64,000 bases of DNA from Lentzea cavernae. Its GTDB lineage: Bacteria > Actinomycetota > Actinomycetes > Mycobacteriales > Pseudonocardiaceae. The DNA is taken from assembly GCF_014653695.1 (NCBI RefSeq), contig NZ_BNAR01000002.1, positions 682,001 to 746,000 of the forward strand. The letters run 5' to 3'. How positions within the stretch are numbered: position 1 is the stretch's first letter; every line of letters begins with the position of its first letter. Below are positions 19,463 through 28,209 of the stretch, one piece after another. Under the pieces are notes generated by a model, which worked only from the letters and a program-made list of their open reading frames with translations, was not told where the DNA came from and ran no database searches. The position numbers and the translations under genes are program-made.

Positions 19463-22027
19463 GTGAAGGTCGTGGGGCGCGGCCGTGAGCTCGCCGCGGT
19501 GCGGACGTGGCTGGCGGCGGAGACCGGGCGGCTGGTGCTCTGCGGCGGTGAGCCGGGCATCGGCAAGACGCGGCTGGCCCAGGAGCTGGCCGGGCACGCG
19601 CTCGCGCTCGGCCGGGAGGTCGTGTGGGGGCACTGCGTCGAGACGGCCGGGGCGCCGGCGTTCTGGCCGTGGCGGCAGGTGCTGAAGGCGGCCGGCACGG
19701 ATCCCGACGTCGTGCTGGCGCACGACGCGGAGGTGCCGCAGGACAGGTTCCGGGTGTTCGACGCGGTCGCGGCGGCGCTGGACCGCGAGGGGCTGGTGAT
19801 CGTCGTCGAGGACGTCCACTGGGCCGACGAGGCGTCGTTGCTGGTCCTCGCCCACCTCGCCACGCACCTGCGGACGGTGCTGCTGTTCGCCACCTTCCGC
19901 GATCCGTGCCCGGCGGTCGCGGACCTCATGCGCTCGGCCGACCGGATCGACCTGCACGGGTTGTCCGCGGACGAGGTCGCGGAGCTGGTGGGGGCCGGGC
20001 ACGCGGCCACGATCACGGAGCTGACCAGCGGGAACCCGTTGTTCGTCACGGAGATCGCCCGCGCGGTCGAGGACGGCACGTGGCGTGCCGACCAGCCGCC
20101 GCGCAGCGTTCGCGACATCGTCACCGCACGCCTCGCCCGGCTCTCCCCCGACGCACGCGAGCTCGTCAGGACGGCGGCGCTGATCGGCCGCGACTTCGAC
20201 CTCGACCTCGCCGCCCGTGCGTCCGGAGTGCCGATCAGCGCGCTGGACGAGGCCACGACGTTGATCGACGCGACCGGGCACCGGTTCGTGCACGCGCTGA
20301 CCAGGGACGCCGTCGAGGCCGCGCTCTCCCCCGCCGAACGGCGTGCGGTGCACCGCCGCATCGCCGAGGCCATGACGGGCAGCACGCGCTACGCCGACGT
20401 TGCCCGGCACTGGAAAGCTTGCGGGGCAACGGAAGAAGCTCTCACGTGGACCATCCGGGCGGCCCAGGACGCGGTGGCCGGGCTCGCCTACGAGGAAGGC
20501 GTGCGCCTCTACCGCGCGGCCGCGGAGACGAGGGACGGCAACGAGATCCAGGTGGCACTCGGCAAGGCGGCGTACTTCGCGGGGGACCTCGCGGGGTGCG
20601 TCCAGGCCGCCCAGCGCGCCGCCGAGCTGGCCGAGTCGCCCGAGCAGAGCGCCGAGGCCGCCCTGGTGCTCGAAGCCGCTCCCGGCGCGGGTGTCAACGC
20701 GATCGCGACCCCGTTGTGCGACAACGCTCTTCTCCTCGACGTCAGCCGTGCGACGCGGGCACGGCTGCTGGCCCAGCGCAGCCATCTCGCGTTCTACCGC
20801 GGCGAACAGCACCGGCTCGACGCGCTCAGCCGTGAGGCCCTCGAACTGGCCCGTGGCGACGACCGGGCGCTCGCCGAGGCGTTGCACGCCAGGCAGGAGG
20901 CGTGTCCGGGACCGGCCGGCCGTGCCGAACGCCTCGGGCTCGCCACCGAGATGATCGACCTCGCCCACCGCACGCACAGCCCGCGCGGTGCGATGTGGGG
21001 TTCGTTGTGGCGCGTCCACGCGTTGGTAGAGAGCGGTGAACTCGCTGCCGCGCAGGAGGAACTGCCCGCGTTGCGGCTCGCCTGCGAACGTGTCGGGGGC
21101 CAGGTCCCGTTGTGGCACCTCGGCGTCGTGACGGCGTGCCTCGCGCAGGCGCAGGGCCGGTTCGCCGAGGCCCGGGAGGTGGGCCGCAGGGCCTACGACC
21201 GCATGCGGGTGATCGAGCGCGAACCCGCGTCGGGCGCCTATTTCGCCCTGCAGTGCGGGCTCTCCTGCCATCTCGGCGTCACGGAGGACGGGCTCGCGCT
21301 GGCCCGTCACTTCCACGACCCACCGCCGCGCTTCCGGCTGATGGCGAAGCTGACGCGGGCGTTCCTGTTGCTGCGGGCGGGTTTCCGCGACGAGGCGCTG
21401 GAGTTCTACCGCCGTTGCGGGCCCGTAGCGGAGTGGGACCTGCCCGCGTTCTTCGTGCTGCCCGGCCTGGTCGACGCCGTCCTGGTGACGTCGGGGCTGG
21501 GTCTCGCCGACGACCTGGGGGCGGTCCTGCCCCGGCTCGCGGAGTTCCGGGGTGAGCACGCGGCGGGCAACGGCGTCGCGTACATGGGGCCGGTGACCCT
21601 CGCGCTGGGCCGCGGTCACCTGGCGCTCGGCGAGCACGAGCAGGCCGTCACCGACCTCACCGCCGCCGTCGACGAGGCCTCCCGCGCCGGCGCGGCCGCG
21701 TTCGCCGCCGAGGCCCGCTGGCACCTCGCGGCGGCGTTGCGCGCGCTCGGCCGCGACGCCGACGCCGTGCAGCGCGCCGCCGACCGCGCCATCCGCGCAC
21801 TGGGCATGACCGCGTTCACCACGACCGAGCTGAGCAGCCGCGAGCACGAGGTCGCCTCGCTCGTCACCGAGGGCATGACCAACCGGCAGATCGCCCGGCG
21901 GCTGGTGATCTCCGAGCGGACCGCCCAGAACCACGTCCAGCACATCCTCACGAAGCTCGGCTTCAGCACCCGCAGCCAGATCGCGGCGTGGATGAGTACC
22001 GCACCGAGTACTCCGGCGGATGGCTGA
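19463..22027 (+). CDS. Large ATP-binding LuxR-family regulator (LAL/MalT-like)
   Basis: 854 residues. An N-terminal AAA/STAND ATPase (about 1-260) has Walker A CGGEPGIGKTRLAQEL and Walker B LVIVVEDVHWADEASLL. A long alpha-helical repeat region (about 300-780, TPR-like) follows. The C-terminal GerE/LuxR helix-turn-helix is LSSREHEVASLVTEGMTNRQIARRLVISERTAQNHVQHIL. GTG 19463 gives the usual start just before GRGRELAAV; upstream in-frame codons look non-coding. Such regulators sense a signal through the ATPase/repeat core and activate target promoters; the targets are not apparent. Two small genes follow in the same direction. Confidence 0.88.
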   Translation: MKVVGRGRELAAVRTWLAAETGRLVLCGGEPGIGKTRLAQELAGHALALGREVVWGHCVETAGAPAFWPWRQVLKAAGTDPDVVLAHDAEVPQDRFRVFDAVAAALDREGLVIVVEDVHWADEASLLVLAHLATHLRTVLLFATFRDPCPAVADLMRSADRIDLHGLSADEVAELVGAGHAATITELTSGNPLFVTEIARAVEDGTWRADQPPRSVRDIVTARLARLSPDARELVRTAALIGRDFDLDLAARASGVPISALDEATTLIDATGHRFVHALTRDAVEAALSPAERRAVHRRIAEAMTGSTRYADVARHWKACGATEEALTWTIRAAQDAVAGLAYEEGVRLYRAAAETRDGNEIQVALGKAAYFAGDLAGCVQAAQRAAELAESPEQSAEAALVLEAAPGAGVNAIATPLCDNALLLDVSRATRARLLAQRSHLAFYRGEQHRLDALSREALELARGDDRALAEALHARQEACPGPAGRAERLGLATEMIDLAHRTHSPRGAMWGSLWRVHALVESGELAAAQEELPALRLACERVGGQVPLWHLGVVTACLAQAQGRFAEAREVGRRAYDRMRVIEREPASGAYFALQCGLSCHLGVTEDGLALARHFHDPPPRFRLMAKLTRAFLLLRAGFRDEALEFYRRCGPVAEWDLPAFFVLPGLVDAVLVTSGLGLADDLGAVLPRLAEFRGEHAAGNGVAYMGPVTLALGRGHLALGEHEQAVTDLTAAVDEASRAGAAAFAAEARWHLAAALRALGRDADAVQRAADRAIRALGMTAFTTTELSSREHEVASLVTEGMTNRQIARRLVISERTAQNHVQHILTKLGFSTRSQIAAWMSTAPSTPADG

Positions 22028-22075
22028 CCAGCGCGAACTCCCTACCTTCAGATCAACGACCTGAAGGAGGACCCC

Positions 22076-22357
22076 ATGTGGCTCACCATCGCGACCCCGC
22101 CCACCCGCTCCCTCGACCAGCTCGACGCGGTCATGGGCGCGACCGCCCCGGAGGGCCTGCGCGCCCGCTACGCGTGCCAGGCCGACGGCGACTTCCGGAT
22201 CATCGCCGTGTGGGACTCGAAGGAGCACGCCGACCGCTTCTTCCGCGAGGTCCTCGGCCCGGTCCTGGCCCGCGTGCTCGGCCCGGAACCGGCCGGGGCC
22301 CCCGCGATGACCGGCATGGAGGTGCTGCGGGAGTTCATTCCGGCCGTCGCCGGGTAG
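22076..22357 (+). CDS. Small dimeric alpha/beta-barrel-like protein
   Basis: 93 residues with an excellent AAGGAGG site 5 nt upstream. The pattern LDAVMGATAPEGLRARYACQADGDFRIIAVWDSKEHADRFFREVLGPVLARVL resembles ABM/EthD-like ferredoxin-fold barrels. Function unknown. A DUF4383 gene follows after 8 nt, likely one operon. Confidence 0.65.
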   Translation: MWLTIATPPTRSLDQLDAVMGATAPEGLRARYACQADGDFRIIAVWDSKEHADRFFREVLGPVLARVLGPEPAGAPAMTGMEVLREFIPAVAG

Positions 22358-22365
22358 CCACCCGC

Positions 22366-22794
22366 ATGCGACCAGTTCAAGCAGCGGCCTCAGCGGTCGG
22401 CGCGGCGTTCCTGCTCGTCGGTGTGCTCGGCTTCATCCCCGGCATCACCGCGCACTACGACGAGCTGAGCTTCGCCGGCCACTCGGGCGCTCTCCTGTTC
22501 GGCCTCTTCGCCGTGTCGGTCCTGCACAACCTCGTGCACCTGCTGTTCGGCGTGCTCGGCCTGCTCGCCGCGAAGAAGCCGCAGTCCGCCCGCGCGTTCC
22601 TGATGGCAGGCGGCGGCATCTACGTGTTCCTGTGGGTCTACGGCTCGGCGATCGGCGAGCACACGGCCGCGAACTTCCTGCCCGTCAACACGGCCGACAA
22701 CTTCCTGCACCTCGGTCTCGGCGCCGGGATGATCGTGCTCGGCATCGCCACGACCGCGGTCGAACGGGCTCGCAGCGACTCCCCCGTCAATTGA
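22366..22794 (+). CDS. DUF4383 membrane protein
   Basis: 142 residues, four hydrophobic helices (ASAVGAAFLLVGVLGFIPGI; ALLFGLFAVSVLHNLVHLLFGVLGLL; AFLMAGGGIYVFLWVYG; FLHLGLGAGMIVLGIATTAV). The VLHNLVHLLFG and NTADNFLHLGLG histidine motifs are typical of DUF4383, a membrane family of unknown role. The final 8 bp overlap the convergent TspO gene. Confidence 0.85.
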   Translation: MRPVQAAASAVGAAFLLVGVLGFIPGITAHYDELSFAGHSGALLFGLFAVSVLHNLVHLLFGVLGLLAAKKPQSARAFLMAGGGIYVFLWVYGSAIGEHTAANFLPVNTADNFLHLGLGAGMIVLGIATTAVERARSDSPVN

Positions 22795-23260
22795 GCAGCG
22801 CGATCGACAGGTTGAGGGCTCCCGCGAAGCTCACCCACGCCAGGTAGGGCAGCAGGAGCGCCCCGGCGACCGCGCTGCGCCGCCAGAACACGACGATCAC
22901 GGCGGCGACGGCCAGCCAGAGGACGACGATCTCGGCGAAGGCCACCCAGAACCAGCCGAGCCCGAAGAACAGGGGCGTCCACGCCGCGTTCAGCACGAGC
23001 TGCCCGCCGAACAGCGCCAGCTCACCCCGCGTGGCGCCGGCCCGCCAGGCCAGCCACCCGGAGACGGCGATCATCACGTACAGCGTCGTCCACACCGGCC
23101 CGAACAGCCAGGAGGGCGGTGCCCAGGAAGGCTGCTCCAGCGCCGCGTAGGTCGATCCCGCGGACACGGAGAACAACGACCCCACCACGGCGGTCACCAG
23201 GACCGCCCCGGCGAACAGCCCGAGAGCGCGGACGGGGTGCCGTTCGGATACCAGCGTCAT
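22787..23260 (-). CDS. TspO/MBR family membrane protein
   Basis: 157 residues, five membrane helices. The TspO signature WxPPxWxFGPVWTxLY is seen as SWAPPSWLFGPVWTTLYVMI, with NAAWTPLFFGLGWFWVAFAEI. Family members bind tetrapyrroles and cholesterol-like ligands and are linked to porphyrin handling and stress. Its start overlaps the stop of a small upstream gene (ATGA). Confidence 0.9.
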   Translation of the reverse strand: MTLVSERHPVRALGLFAGAVLVTAVVGSLFSVSAGSTYAALEQPSWAPPSWLFGPVWTTLYVMIAVSGWLAWRAGATRGELALFGGQLVLNAAWTPLFFGLGWFWVAFAEIVVLWLAVAAVIVVFWRRSAVAGALLLPYLAWVSFAGALNLSIALLN

Positions 23261-23565
23261 GCAGGGGTGTTACCCGTTCGGGAGCCGGGCAAAGCACGCA
23301 CGATCCCGAGCACCGCCGCCCGGCTGGGCCTGGCCCGGTCGGCCGGGTTCAGCAGGGTGAGCTCGTCGACCAGCACGGCCTCGCGGATCTGCGCGTCGTG
23401 ACCGGGCAGCTCGGCCCGCAACGCCTCCACCAGGCGTGATCGCAACGCCCGCCCCAGCGGGTCGTCCGACGGCAACAGCCGCCAGTGCGCACTCAGGACG
23501 CGGGACGCCACGTCCTCGCCGCCGACCGCCCAGAGCAGGCGGATCATCCGGTCCGCGAGGCCCAT
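23257..23565 (-). CDS. Small hypothetical protein coupled to TspO
   Basis: 102 residues, no recognised domain. Mostly helical and charged (VASRVLSAHWRLLPSDDPLGRALRSRLVEALRAELPGH), no signal or membrane segment. The 4-bp overlap with the TspO start suggests co-translation. ATG 23565 begins MGLADRMIRL; codons upstream are Arg/Pro-rich. Confidence 0.5.
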   Translation of the reverse strand: MGLADRMIRLLWAVGGEDVASRVLSAHWRLLPSDDPLGRALRSRLVEALRAELPGHDAQIREAVLVDELTLLNPADRARPSRAAVLGIVRALPGSRTGNTPA

Positions 23566-23623
23566 GCGTGCAACAGTGCGGTCCGGCGGTCGCGCTCGCA
23601 ACCGCCGGACACGCGAACCGCGC

Positions 23624-24391
23624 TTACTTCTTCTTGCCGGTGAGCAGTGCCTTGACCTGGTTGCCGCGGCGGCGCAGGCCCCACTTCGTCACGCGGATCA
23701 GCGCCTCGCGCACGATGTTGCCGCTCATCTTCGACTCGCCGAACTCGCGCTCGAGGAACGTGATCGGCACCTCGCGGACCCGGAAGCCCAGCTCGAGCGT
23801 CCGCCACAGCAGGTCGATCTGGAAGCAGTAGCCGGCCGACGCGACCGAGGCGAGGTTCAGCTTGCGCAGCGTGTCCGCGCGGAACGCCCGGTAGCCGCCC
23901 GTCATGTCGCGGACGTTCGCGCCCAGCGCGAGCCGCGAGTACAGCGAGCCGCCCAGCGACAGGAACTTGCGCTGCGCGGGCCAGTTCACGACCTCACCGC
24001 CCGGCACCCAGCGCGAGCCCAGGACCAGGTCGGCCTTCGGCAGCGCGTCGAGGAGGCGGTGCAGCTGCTCCGGGGCGTGCGAGCCGTCGGCGTCCATCTC
24101 GCAGATGACGCCGTAGTCGCGCTCCAGCGCCCACTGGAAGCCCGCGACGTACGCGGCGCCCAGACCGGCCTTCTCGGTGCGGTGCATCACGTGGACCCGG
24201 TCGTCGGCGGCCGCCATCTCGTCGGCGAGCTGGCCGGTGCCATCGGGGCTGCCGTCGTCGACCACGAGGACGTGCACGTCCGGCAGTGCCGTGTGCAGCC
24301 TCTTGACGATCTTTCCGATGTTGTCCCGCTCGTTGTAGGTCGGGATCACCACCAGCACCTGCCCGAGTTCCTGGTCAGGCTGCTGCGCCAT
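23624..24391 (-). CDS. ppm1: Polyprenol monophosphomannose synthase
   Basis: 255 residues, GT2 family. [48 protein letters not shown] (DxD metal site) and [10 protein letters not shown] are the dolichol-phosphate-mannose-synthase motifs. There is no C-terminal membrane domain. It transfers mannose from GDP-mannose to polyprenyl phosphate for lipoglycan synthesis and protein mannosylation. Its start overlaps the end of lnt by 17 bp. In mycobacteria Ppm1 is often fused or paired with Lnt, so this neighbourhood supports the call. Confidence 0.9.
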   Translation of the reverse strand: MAQQPDQELGQVLVVIPTYNERDNIGKIVKRLHTALPDVHVLVVDDGSPDGTGQLADEMAAADDRVHVMHRTEKAGLGAAYVAGFQWALERDYGVICEMDADGSHAPEQLHRLLDALPKADLVLGSRWVPGGEVVNWPAQRKFLSLGGSLYSRLALGANVRDMTGGYRAFRADTLRKLNLASVASAGYCFQIDLLWRTLELGFRVREVPITFLEREFGESKMSGNIVREALIRVTKWGLRRRGNQVKALLTGKKK

Positions 24392-25922
24392 TCGAGTCCT
24401 TCCGTCGTCGGGTGAAGCCCAGCGCCAACGCCGCGAGGCCCGCAGCGGCAATCACCCACTCGGGCCAGGCTCCTAGCCAAGTCGCCAGCGTAGTCTGTGA
24501 CCGCAGCGGCAGTGTCGCGACCAGGGCACCTGGCTCGAAAAGCCCAGTCTTTTGTGTGACGGAACCGTCAGGTTCGACGATCGCGCTCACCCCGGACGTG
24601 GCGGCCACGACGACCGCCCGCCCGTGCTCCACCGCCCTCACGCGGGACATGGAAAGCTGCTGGTAGGTCATCTCCGTGTACCCGAACGTGGCGTTGTTCG
24701 TCGGGATCGCGATGAGCGTCGCCCCGGCCGTCACGGAGTCGCGGACCACTGAGTCGAACGCCACTTCGTAACACGTGTCAATCGCGACCTTCGCGGGCCC
24801 CATGACGAAACCCTCGGGGTCGGTTCCGGGCTGGAACACGCCCGCGCGGTCGACCTCGGAGGCGAACAGCCGGAAGAACGACCGCATCGGCATCGTCTCG
24901 CCGAACGGCTGCAGCTTGCGCTTCGTGTAGGTGTCCGTGGCCCCCTTCTCCGGGTCCCAGAGCACCACCTGGTTGCGCGGCAGCCCGTCACCCTTGTCGA
25001 CCACGACGGCGCCCACCGCGATCGGCGCCTTGACCGCTTTCGCGGCCCGGTCGATCAGCGCGGCGGCGTCGGGGTTGCGGAAGGGGTCGATGTCGGACGA
25101 GTTCTCCGGCCAGATCACGACGTCGGGCTGCTTCACCTTGCCCGCGGCCACGTCGGCGGCCAGTTCCTCCGTCCTCTTCACGTGGTTGTCGAGCACGGCG
25201 CGGCGCTGCGAGTTGAAGTCGAGGCCCGCGCGCGGCACGTTGCCCTGGATCGCGGCGACGGTGGCGGTCCCGGCGGACGCGTCCACCCCCACCGGCACCA
25301 CCAGGCCCACCCCCAGCGGCATGACGACCAGCGGCGCGGCGAGCTTCCAGTTCTTGAGGAGCCAGAACAGCCCGAACCCGGTCAGCACGACCGCGAACGT
25401 CACCAGCGGCGCCCCGCCCAGCGACGCGAGCGGCAGGAACCAGCCCTCCGGCTGCCCGAACGCGATCTTGCCCCAGGTGAAGCCGCCGAACGGGAACACC
25501 CCGCGCAGGGCCTCGTCCGCGACCCACAGGCACGCCGCCCACAGCGGCCAGCCCGGCACGCGCGACGCGAACGCCATCGCGGCCGTGCCGATCGAGATCA
25601 TCAGGGCGCAGGCCAGCGCGAGCGGCAGCCACGCGATCAGCCCGACGAACTCACCGGTCCACCGCAACAGCGGCACCATGAACCCGAGCCCGAACAGCAG
25701 CCCGTACCCGAAGCCGGCGCGCGCACGCCTGCCATGGATCACATACGCGAGCAGCGCGAACCCGACCGGCGCCAGGAACCACAGCGGACGCGGCGGGAAG
25801 CTCAGGTAGACGAGCACACCGCCGGCGAGGGCGAGTGCGATGCGCAGCAGCACCGGAGTGCTCACCTTCCGCCTGCGGGCGGGCGATTCCGGCGATTCCG
25901 GCGCGATGGGGGGTGCGACCAC
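24375..25922 (-). CDS. lnt: Apolipoprotein N-acyltransferase
   Basis: About 515 residues. Six or more N-terminal membrane helices (about 20-210) precede a nitrilase-like catalytic domain (about 225-480) with Glu in [10 protein letters not shown], Lys in [13 protein letters not shown] and Cys in DTCYEVAFD, the Lnt triad. A last helix is near the C-terminus. It N-acylates the lipid-modified cysteine of lipoproteins; several lipoproteins are in this window. GTG 25922 is the likely start ([11 protein letters not shown]); no strong ribosome-binding site is visible, so the start is tentative. Confidence 0.88.
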   Translation of the reverse strand: MVAPPIAPESPESPARRRKVSTPVLLRIALALAGGVLVYLSFPPRPLWFLAPVGFALLAYVIHGRRARAGFGYGLLFGLGFMVPLLRWTGEFVGLIAWLPLALACALMISIGTAAMAFASRVPGWPLWAACLWVADEALRGVFPFGGFTWGKIAFGQPEGWFLPLASLGGAPLVTFAVVLTGFGLFWLLKNWKLAAPLVVMPLGVGLVVPVGVDASAGTATVAAIQGNVPRAGLDFNSQRRAVLDNHVKRTEELAADVAAGKVKQPDVVIWPENSSDIDPFRNPDAAALIDRAAKAVKAPIAVGAVVVDKGDGLPRNQVVLWDPEKGATDTYTKRKLQPFGETMPMRSFFRLFASEVDRAGVFQPGTDPEGFVMGPAKVAIDTCYEVAFDSVVRDSVTAGATLIAIPTNNATFGYTEMTYQQLSMSRVRAVEHGRAVVVAATSGVSAIVEPDGSVTQKTGLFEPGALVATLPLRSQTTLATWLGAWPEWVIAAAGLAALALGFTRRRKDSNGAAA

Positions 25923-26189
25923 CCGATCAGCGTACGAGGCCTCGGAGCAGCGGCGCGGGCGCGTGCCGGCTCGCCGTGGTCGCCGAGTCGAAGTGCGCGG
26001 CCCGTTCGCACGGGAGGGCTGTTGGGGCGAATGGCCATTGAGCGAAACGGCGGAATGGTGGTTCCACACCGACGACAGCCGTTATCTCGATTCCGACGGC
26101 CATCTCCACTGGAACGTCCGGAAAAGGTCAACGAGCGCCGTCTTCGTTCCCCCTTTCGGTAAGGTTCGGTCCAAATCAGGAGGTGACGG

Positions 26190-26795
26190 ATGCCCCGTCC
26201 AAGCGTGGAAGCCGAACGCAAGGCGCAGATCCTCGCGTCCACCTGCAAGGTCATCGCGGCAGAGGGCTTCCGCCACCTCCGGGTGTCCGACGTCGCCAAG
26301 GACGCGGGCGTCTCCGGCGGTACGGTCCACTACTACTTCGAGACCAAGCGCGAACTCACCGACGCGGCCTTCGAGCACTGCTTCCAGGTCTCGGTGACGC
26401 GCCGCCGCTGGATCCTCGAGTCCGACGAGCCCCCGCTCTCGCGCCTGCGCATGGTGGTCGAGTCGTACCTGCCCGAGGGCGCCGAGACCGTCGAGGCGTG
26501 GAAGGTCTGGGCCGAGCTCTGGGTCGAGGCCATCCGCAACCCCGAACTGCAGGAGCTCAACGAGCGCTTCTACGGCGAGTGGCGCGACATCGTGGCGAGC
26601 ATCTTCCGCGACGGCCAGGCCTCCGGCGACATCACGACGTCCGGCGACCCGCTCGAGCTCGCGAACATGATGGTCAGCATGCTCGACGGCCTCGCCTTGC
26701 AGGTGCTGGCGGGCTCGAAGGCCATGACGGTCGACACGATGCGCGTCATCTGCCTGCGGTTCGTCGACCAGCTCTCGACCGCCAACGTCGGATAG
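26190..26795 (+). CDS. TetR family transcriptional regulator
   Basis: 201 residues. The helix-turn-helix is at 13-58 (KAQILASTCKVIAAEGFRHL, VAKDAGVSGGTVHYYFETK), followed by an all-helical ligand domain. An AGGAGG site precedes the ATG by 6 nt. The C-terminal domain resembles the TetR_C_6/BetI-like group. Targets are unknown; it is divergent from lnt across 267 bp with no recognisable gene. Confidence 0.88.
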   Translation: MPRPSVEAERKAQILASTCKVIAAEGFRHLRVSDVAKDAGVSGGTVHYYFETKRELTDAAFEHCFQVSVTRRRWILESDEPPLSRLRMVVESYLPEGAETVEAWKVWAELWVEAIRNPELQELNERFYGEWRDIVASIFRDGQASGDITTSGDPLELANMMVSMLDGLALQVLAGSKAMTVDTMRVICLRFVDQLSTANVG

Positions 26796-26905
26796 CCCCC
26801 ATCTGTTGCGATGAACGCCCCTGGAATCGGGTGACGTCGCTCATCCGGGACATATCAGGGTTGGTCCCGATGCTAGGAACGACCGATTTTGGGCATCCTT
26901 GGTTC

Positions 26906-27100
26906 ATGACCACGACAGTTGCTTTGAGCAGGCCCAGGACCAACCGGATGATCGCGGGTGTCTGCGCGGGGCTCGCCCAGCGCTGGGGGATGAAGGCGGG
27001 CACCGTGCGCCTTCTGTTCCTGCTGTCCTGCCTTCTGCCCGGACCGCAGTTCGTCGTCTACATCGTTCTTTGGGTCATCATGCCCAGCCGCGACTACTGA
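26906..27100 (+). CDS. PspC domain protein
   Basis: 64 residues. RPRTNRMIAGVCAGLAQRWGM and VRLLFLLSCLLPGPQFVVYIVLWVIMP match the PspC domain: a short cytosolic part and one or two membrane helices. PspC proteins act in envelope-stress sensing; actinobacterial single-domain copies are uncharacterised. A strong hairpin terminator follows the stop. Confidence 0.85.
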   Translation: MTTTVALSRPRTNRMIAGVCAGLAQRWGMKAGTVRLLFLLSCLLPGPQFVVYIVLWVIMPSRDY

Positions 27101-27111
27101 GTCGTGGCAGG

Positions 27112-27144
27112 AACGGCCGCCCACTTCCCCGGTGGGCGGCCGTT
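27112..27144. terminator. Bidirectional hairpin terminator
   Basis: AACGGCCGCCCAC and GTGGGCGGCCGTT form a perfect 13-base stem with a seven-base loop, flanked by AA/TTT, between the convergent PspC and DUF4239 genes. Confidence 0.85.
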
Positions 27145-27166
27145 TCCGCGTCAGGGGACGAATCCT

Positions 27167-27946
27167 TCAGCGGTTCTCGTCCACGGGGATGCCGGCCATC
27201 TCCTCCGTGAGACTCGTGAACGATTCCGGCTCCACCCGGAACCACCCGTCGAACGGCTGCGTCATCCCCGCGCACAACACGCACACGAGAGCCAGCACGG
27301 CCGAGGTGAGGCTCATCTGCAGGAGGTGCCGCCTCCGCGACGTGAACCCGATCATCAACGGGAACACGATCATCGCCACGGCACCCGCGATCGTCCCGAT
27401 CAGCATGATCTCGCCGGTGTTGTCCAGCCCGCTCGCGGAGTCGAGCCGGTCGCGCCGCAGGTCGGTGATCTCGCGCATCCGTTCCAGGGAACGCTCGCGC
27501 GCGCTCTTCACCTGGTCCGGGGACGAGGGCAGCGACAGGACCTCCGAGTGCAGCGAGTTCAGGGTCGCGGTCGTCGCGTCGTCGGACTCGCCGACCGCCA
27601 GCCGGGGCCATTCCTTGTCCGCCACCAGTTTCGGGTACTCGGTCAGCAGCGAGCGGAGATGATCTCGCTGGGGCTGCGGCATGACCGCGGTCTGCCAGTA
27701 GACGTCGGCGACGGCGGCGGCCTCGCGTGAGGCGTTGTCCTCGGCCGCGCCGCTCTCCTCCCAGACGATCACCACGTAGAACGCCAGCGCGACGATGAAC
27801 AGGCCGCTGACCACCGCACCGAGGAAGCCGCGCGAGTCCGCGTCCCTGTCGTCGGCCTGCTCGTGGGCACGGGAGCGCCCGAACAGGATGCAGGCGACGA
27901 CGGTCACGACCACTGCCGCGAGAACGATGACTAGCCCGGTCCACAT
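27167..27946 (-). CDS. DUF4239 (bestrophin-like) membrane protein
   Basis: 259 residues. Two N-terminal helices (LVIVLAAVVVTVVACILFG; GAVVSGLFIVALAFYVVIVW), a central soluble helical region with conserved Glu/Tyr-Trp residues (REAAAVADVYWQTAVMP) and two C-terminal helices. This is the DUF4239 topology, distantly like bestrophin channels. ATG 27946 has GGGGAG 9 nt upstream; an ATG three codons earlier does not. Role unknown. Confidence 0.82.
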   Translation of the reverse strand: MWTGLVIVLAAVVVTVVACILFGRSRAHEQADDRDADSRGFLGAVVSGLFIVALAFYVVIVWEESGAAEDNASREAAAVADVYWQTAVMPQPQRDHLRSLLTEYPKLVADKEWPRLAVGESDDATTATLNSLHSEVLSLPSSPDQVKSARERSLERMREITDLRRDRLDSASGLDNTGEIMLIGTIAGAVAMIVFPLMIGFTSRRRHLLQMSLTSAVLALVCVLCAGMTQPFDGWFRVEPESFTSLTEEMAGIPVDENR

Positions 27947-28209
27947 GGCCTCCATCTCCCCACAGCCGACACCGTTTGACCACCAACACCACGCTTCCCG
28001 GCACTCTTGTGCGCCCGTCAAGACCAACGGCGGGGTAATCCGGCGCACAGGGAGTCCACATCGGATCTCCCTCGCACAACCCCTTGACACGAACAGGGAA
28101 ACCGACTCGCGCAGTCCTCGACGGAGAGTGAGGACGCGGTGATCAACGGGCGGTGACAAGCGCACCGAAGCGTGCCAACCTGTGCGCCGACCCGACCGGA
28201 AGGCGTGGC

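Noticed and set aside
19043-22228. Minus-strand frame of over 1,000 codons opposite the LuxR regulator
   Set aside because: Arg/Gly/Ala-rich shadow that also runs through the tRNA gene.
25923-26189. Short open frames between lnt and the TetR gene
   Set aside because: No motif or ribosome-binding site; probably promoter region.
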